This document shows positions 4,592 to 5,714 of a DNA stretch of 5,714 nucleotides, in pieces. The notes below the pieces were generated by a model. The model saw nothing but the letters and a program-made list of their open reading frames with translations. It was not told the DNA's origin and ran no database searches. Source of the stretch: Alphaproteobacteria bacterium (GTDB lineage: Bacteria > Pseudomonadota > Alphaproteobacteria > SHNJ01); the NCBI GenBank assembly GCA_947456345.1, contig CANGQU010000056.1, forward strand, positions 1-5,714, read 5' to 3'. A program made the position numbers and the translations under genes. Every line of letters starts with the position of its first letter. The first letter of the stretch is position 1.

Positions 4592-5714
4592 ATGCTGCGC
4601 ACGCTTTGGTTCTTTTTACAATTGGGATTGGTGGTGGCGGCCTTGGGTTGGCTGTTGCGCCAACCGGGCAATTTCACGCTCTCCATCGGCGATTGGCGCA
4701 TGGAAACATCTGCGGCGGTGGCCATCATCGGCATTTTGGTCTTGATCTGGCTGATCGTCAGCCTGTTGCGCTTGGGCGATTGGTTGGGCGCTTGGCCGCA
4801 GCGCTATCAACGCTGGCGGGAGCGGCGCGGTTGGCGCGCTCTCACGCGCGGCTTTGTCGCCATTGCCGCCGGCGATCCCGATTTGGCCCGCCAACAAGGC
4901 AAGCGGGCCGAGCGGTTATTGCCACAAACCCCCTTGCGGCATTTGTTGCTGGCCCAGGCCGAGCAATTGCGCGGCAACGCCAAGGGCGCGGCCAAATATT
5001 TCGTCGCTTTGCAAAACGAGCCCGAGACGCGGTTTTTGGGTCTGCGCGGACAATTAAAACAAGCTTTGGCGCAGGATCAGTTCGATCAGGCGCTGGTCTT
5101 GGCGCGCCAAGCTTTGCACGAGATGCCGCATTCCATCGCCGTCACGCGGGATTTATTCCATCTCGAAGCGCGGGCGCATAATTGGGATGCGGCTTTGCGT
5201 TTGCTGCAAAATCTGCGCGGCAAACGCGCCGTTGCGCGCGAGCAAGCGGATTTATGGAGCGCCGCCGTGTTGCTGGAACAAGCGGCGTTGGCGGAAAAAG
5301 ACGGCAATCCGGCGTTGGCGGCGCGATTGATCAAACGCAGCTATGCGCAAAAACCCGATTTCTTGCCCGCCGCGCGGGCGTATTTGGATAATCTGTACAG
5401 GCGTGGGCGTTTTTTCCTGGCCGAGCGGGCATTGTTGAAAACCTGGCCGCAATTGCCCGAAGCGGATATCGGCGATTTGCTGTTGATTCATTATGGCGGG
5501 CGGCCGGGACGGTTGCATACAATTTTGCGGAAATTGCAAAAAATGACGCCGGATGCCCCAGCACTGGCGCGGGTGGTGGTGGAATACGCCTTGACGCAGC
5601 AATTATGGGGTTTGGCCTTGACCGAGGGCGAGAAATTATGGACAGCGGCGCCGACGGCCAAGCATTTGCAAGTGTTGCAGCGTCTGTTGCAAATCATCCC
5701 GCCCGATATGAACC
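4592..5714 (+). CDS. hemY: HemY-like membrane protein (HemY N-terminal domain and helical repeats), partial
   Basis: The frame is open without a stop from the ATG at 4592 to the window edge (374 complete codons), so the C-terminus is missing. It starts MLRTLWFFLQLG with a first membrane segment at about residues 5-22. A short periplasmic loop with FTLSIGDWRMETS (28-40) follows. This matches the HemY_N pattern of a Gly-Asp/Trp strand before Glu-Thr-Ser. A second membrane segment lies at about 41-59. An Arg-rich cytoplasmic juncture (PQRYQRWRERRGW) leads into a long helical region of TPR-like repeats. Examples are HLLLAQAEQLRGNAKGAAKYF, DQFDQALVLARQAL, NWDAALRLLQNL and the later KPDFLPAARAYLDNLYRRGRFFLAERAL. 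HemY of proteobacteria lies in heme operons, but its exact role is unresolved. It is not the Bacillus protoporphyrinogen oxidase of the same name. Leucine is coded mostly by TTG, and there is no sign of a frameshift. It probably shares a transcript with the Mic60 gene. Confidence 0.92.
   Translation, partial: MLRTLWFFLQLGLVVAALGWLLRQPGNFTLSIGDWRMETSAAVAIIGILVLIWLIVSLLRLGDWLGAWPQRYQRWRERRGWRALTRGFVAIAAGDPDLARQQGKRAERLLPQTPLRHLLLAQAEQLRGNAKGAAKYFVALQNEPETRFLGLRGQLKQALAQDQFDQALVLARQALHEMPHSIAVTRDLFHLEARAHNWDAALRLLQNLRGKRAVAREQADLWSAAVLLEQAALAEKDGNPALAARLIKRSYAQKPDFLPAARAYLDNLYRRGRFFLAERALLKTWPQLPEADIGDLLLIHYGGRPGRLHTILRKLQKMTPDAPALARVVVEYALTQQLWGLALTEGEKLWTAAPTAKHLQVLQRLLQIIPPDMN

Noticed and set aside
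4543..5181. A 212-codon plus-strand open frame overlapping the start of hemY
   Set aside because: It has no ribosome binding site and its product is Arg/Ala/Gly-rich with no fold. The frame starting at 4592 has a strong GAGGAG, membrane segments and HemY motifs, and stays open to the window end.

Overview
The window looks like ordinary core-genome sequence from an alphaproteobacterium of moderate GC content (about mid-50s percent by eye, not computed). The evidence is the gene order: tsaD-gpsA-EVE on one strand, diverging from a mitofilin/Mic60-like gene plus a HemY-like gene on the other. This pattern is typical of Rhodospirillales-like and other Alphaproteobacteria. I cannot name the genus. 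I see no tRNA, rRNA, CRISPR array, insertion sequence or phage gene.

Left arm, minus strand, about 3256 down to 1: one tightly packed operon. It starts with tsaD (tRNA t6A37 synthesis). gpsA follows after 2 bases (glycerol-3-phosphate for phospholipids). Next, after 41 bases, is a small EVE-domain protein. A probably exported Cys-type glutathione peroxidase overlaps it by 4 bases (ATGA). A membrane-anchored protein overlaps the peroxidase by 1 base (TGATG) and runs off the left edge. The short gaps and overlaps imply a single transcript with translational coupling at the distal end.

Centre, 3257-3452: a 196-base divergent intergenic region. It holds a reasonable sigma70-like promoter candidate for the tsaD operon, a weaker one for the Mic60 gene, a cluster of short interleaved direct repeats with a 10-base palindrome, and a possible 51-codon small ORF of low confidence. 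In many alphaproteobacteria hemC and hemD sit between tsaD and the Mic60 gene. No trace of either is visible here.

Right arm, plus strand, 3453 to 5714: a Mic60/mitofilin-like inner-membrane protein, an 89-base gap, then a HemY-like protein with two membrane segments followed by a helical repeat region. The hemY frame stays open from 4592 to the window end, so it is partial. The overlapping ORF at 4543-5181 is a shadow of it. In alphaproteobacteria these two envelope proteins usually travel with heme biosynthesis genes.

I found no convincing previously undescribed system. The points most worth a second look are the missing hemC/hemD pair, the repeat cluster in the divergent promoter region, and a shortened segment in GpsA.
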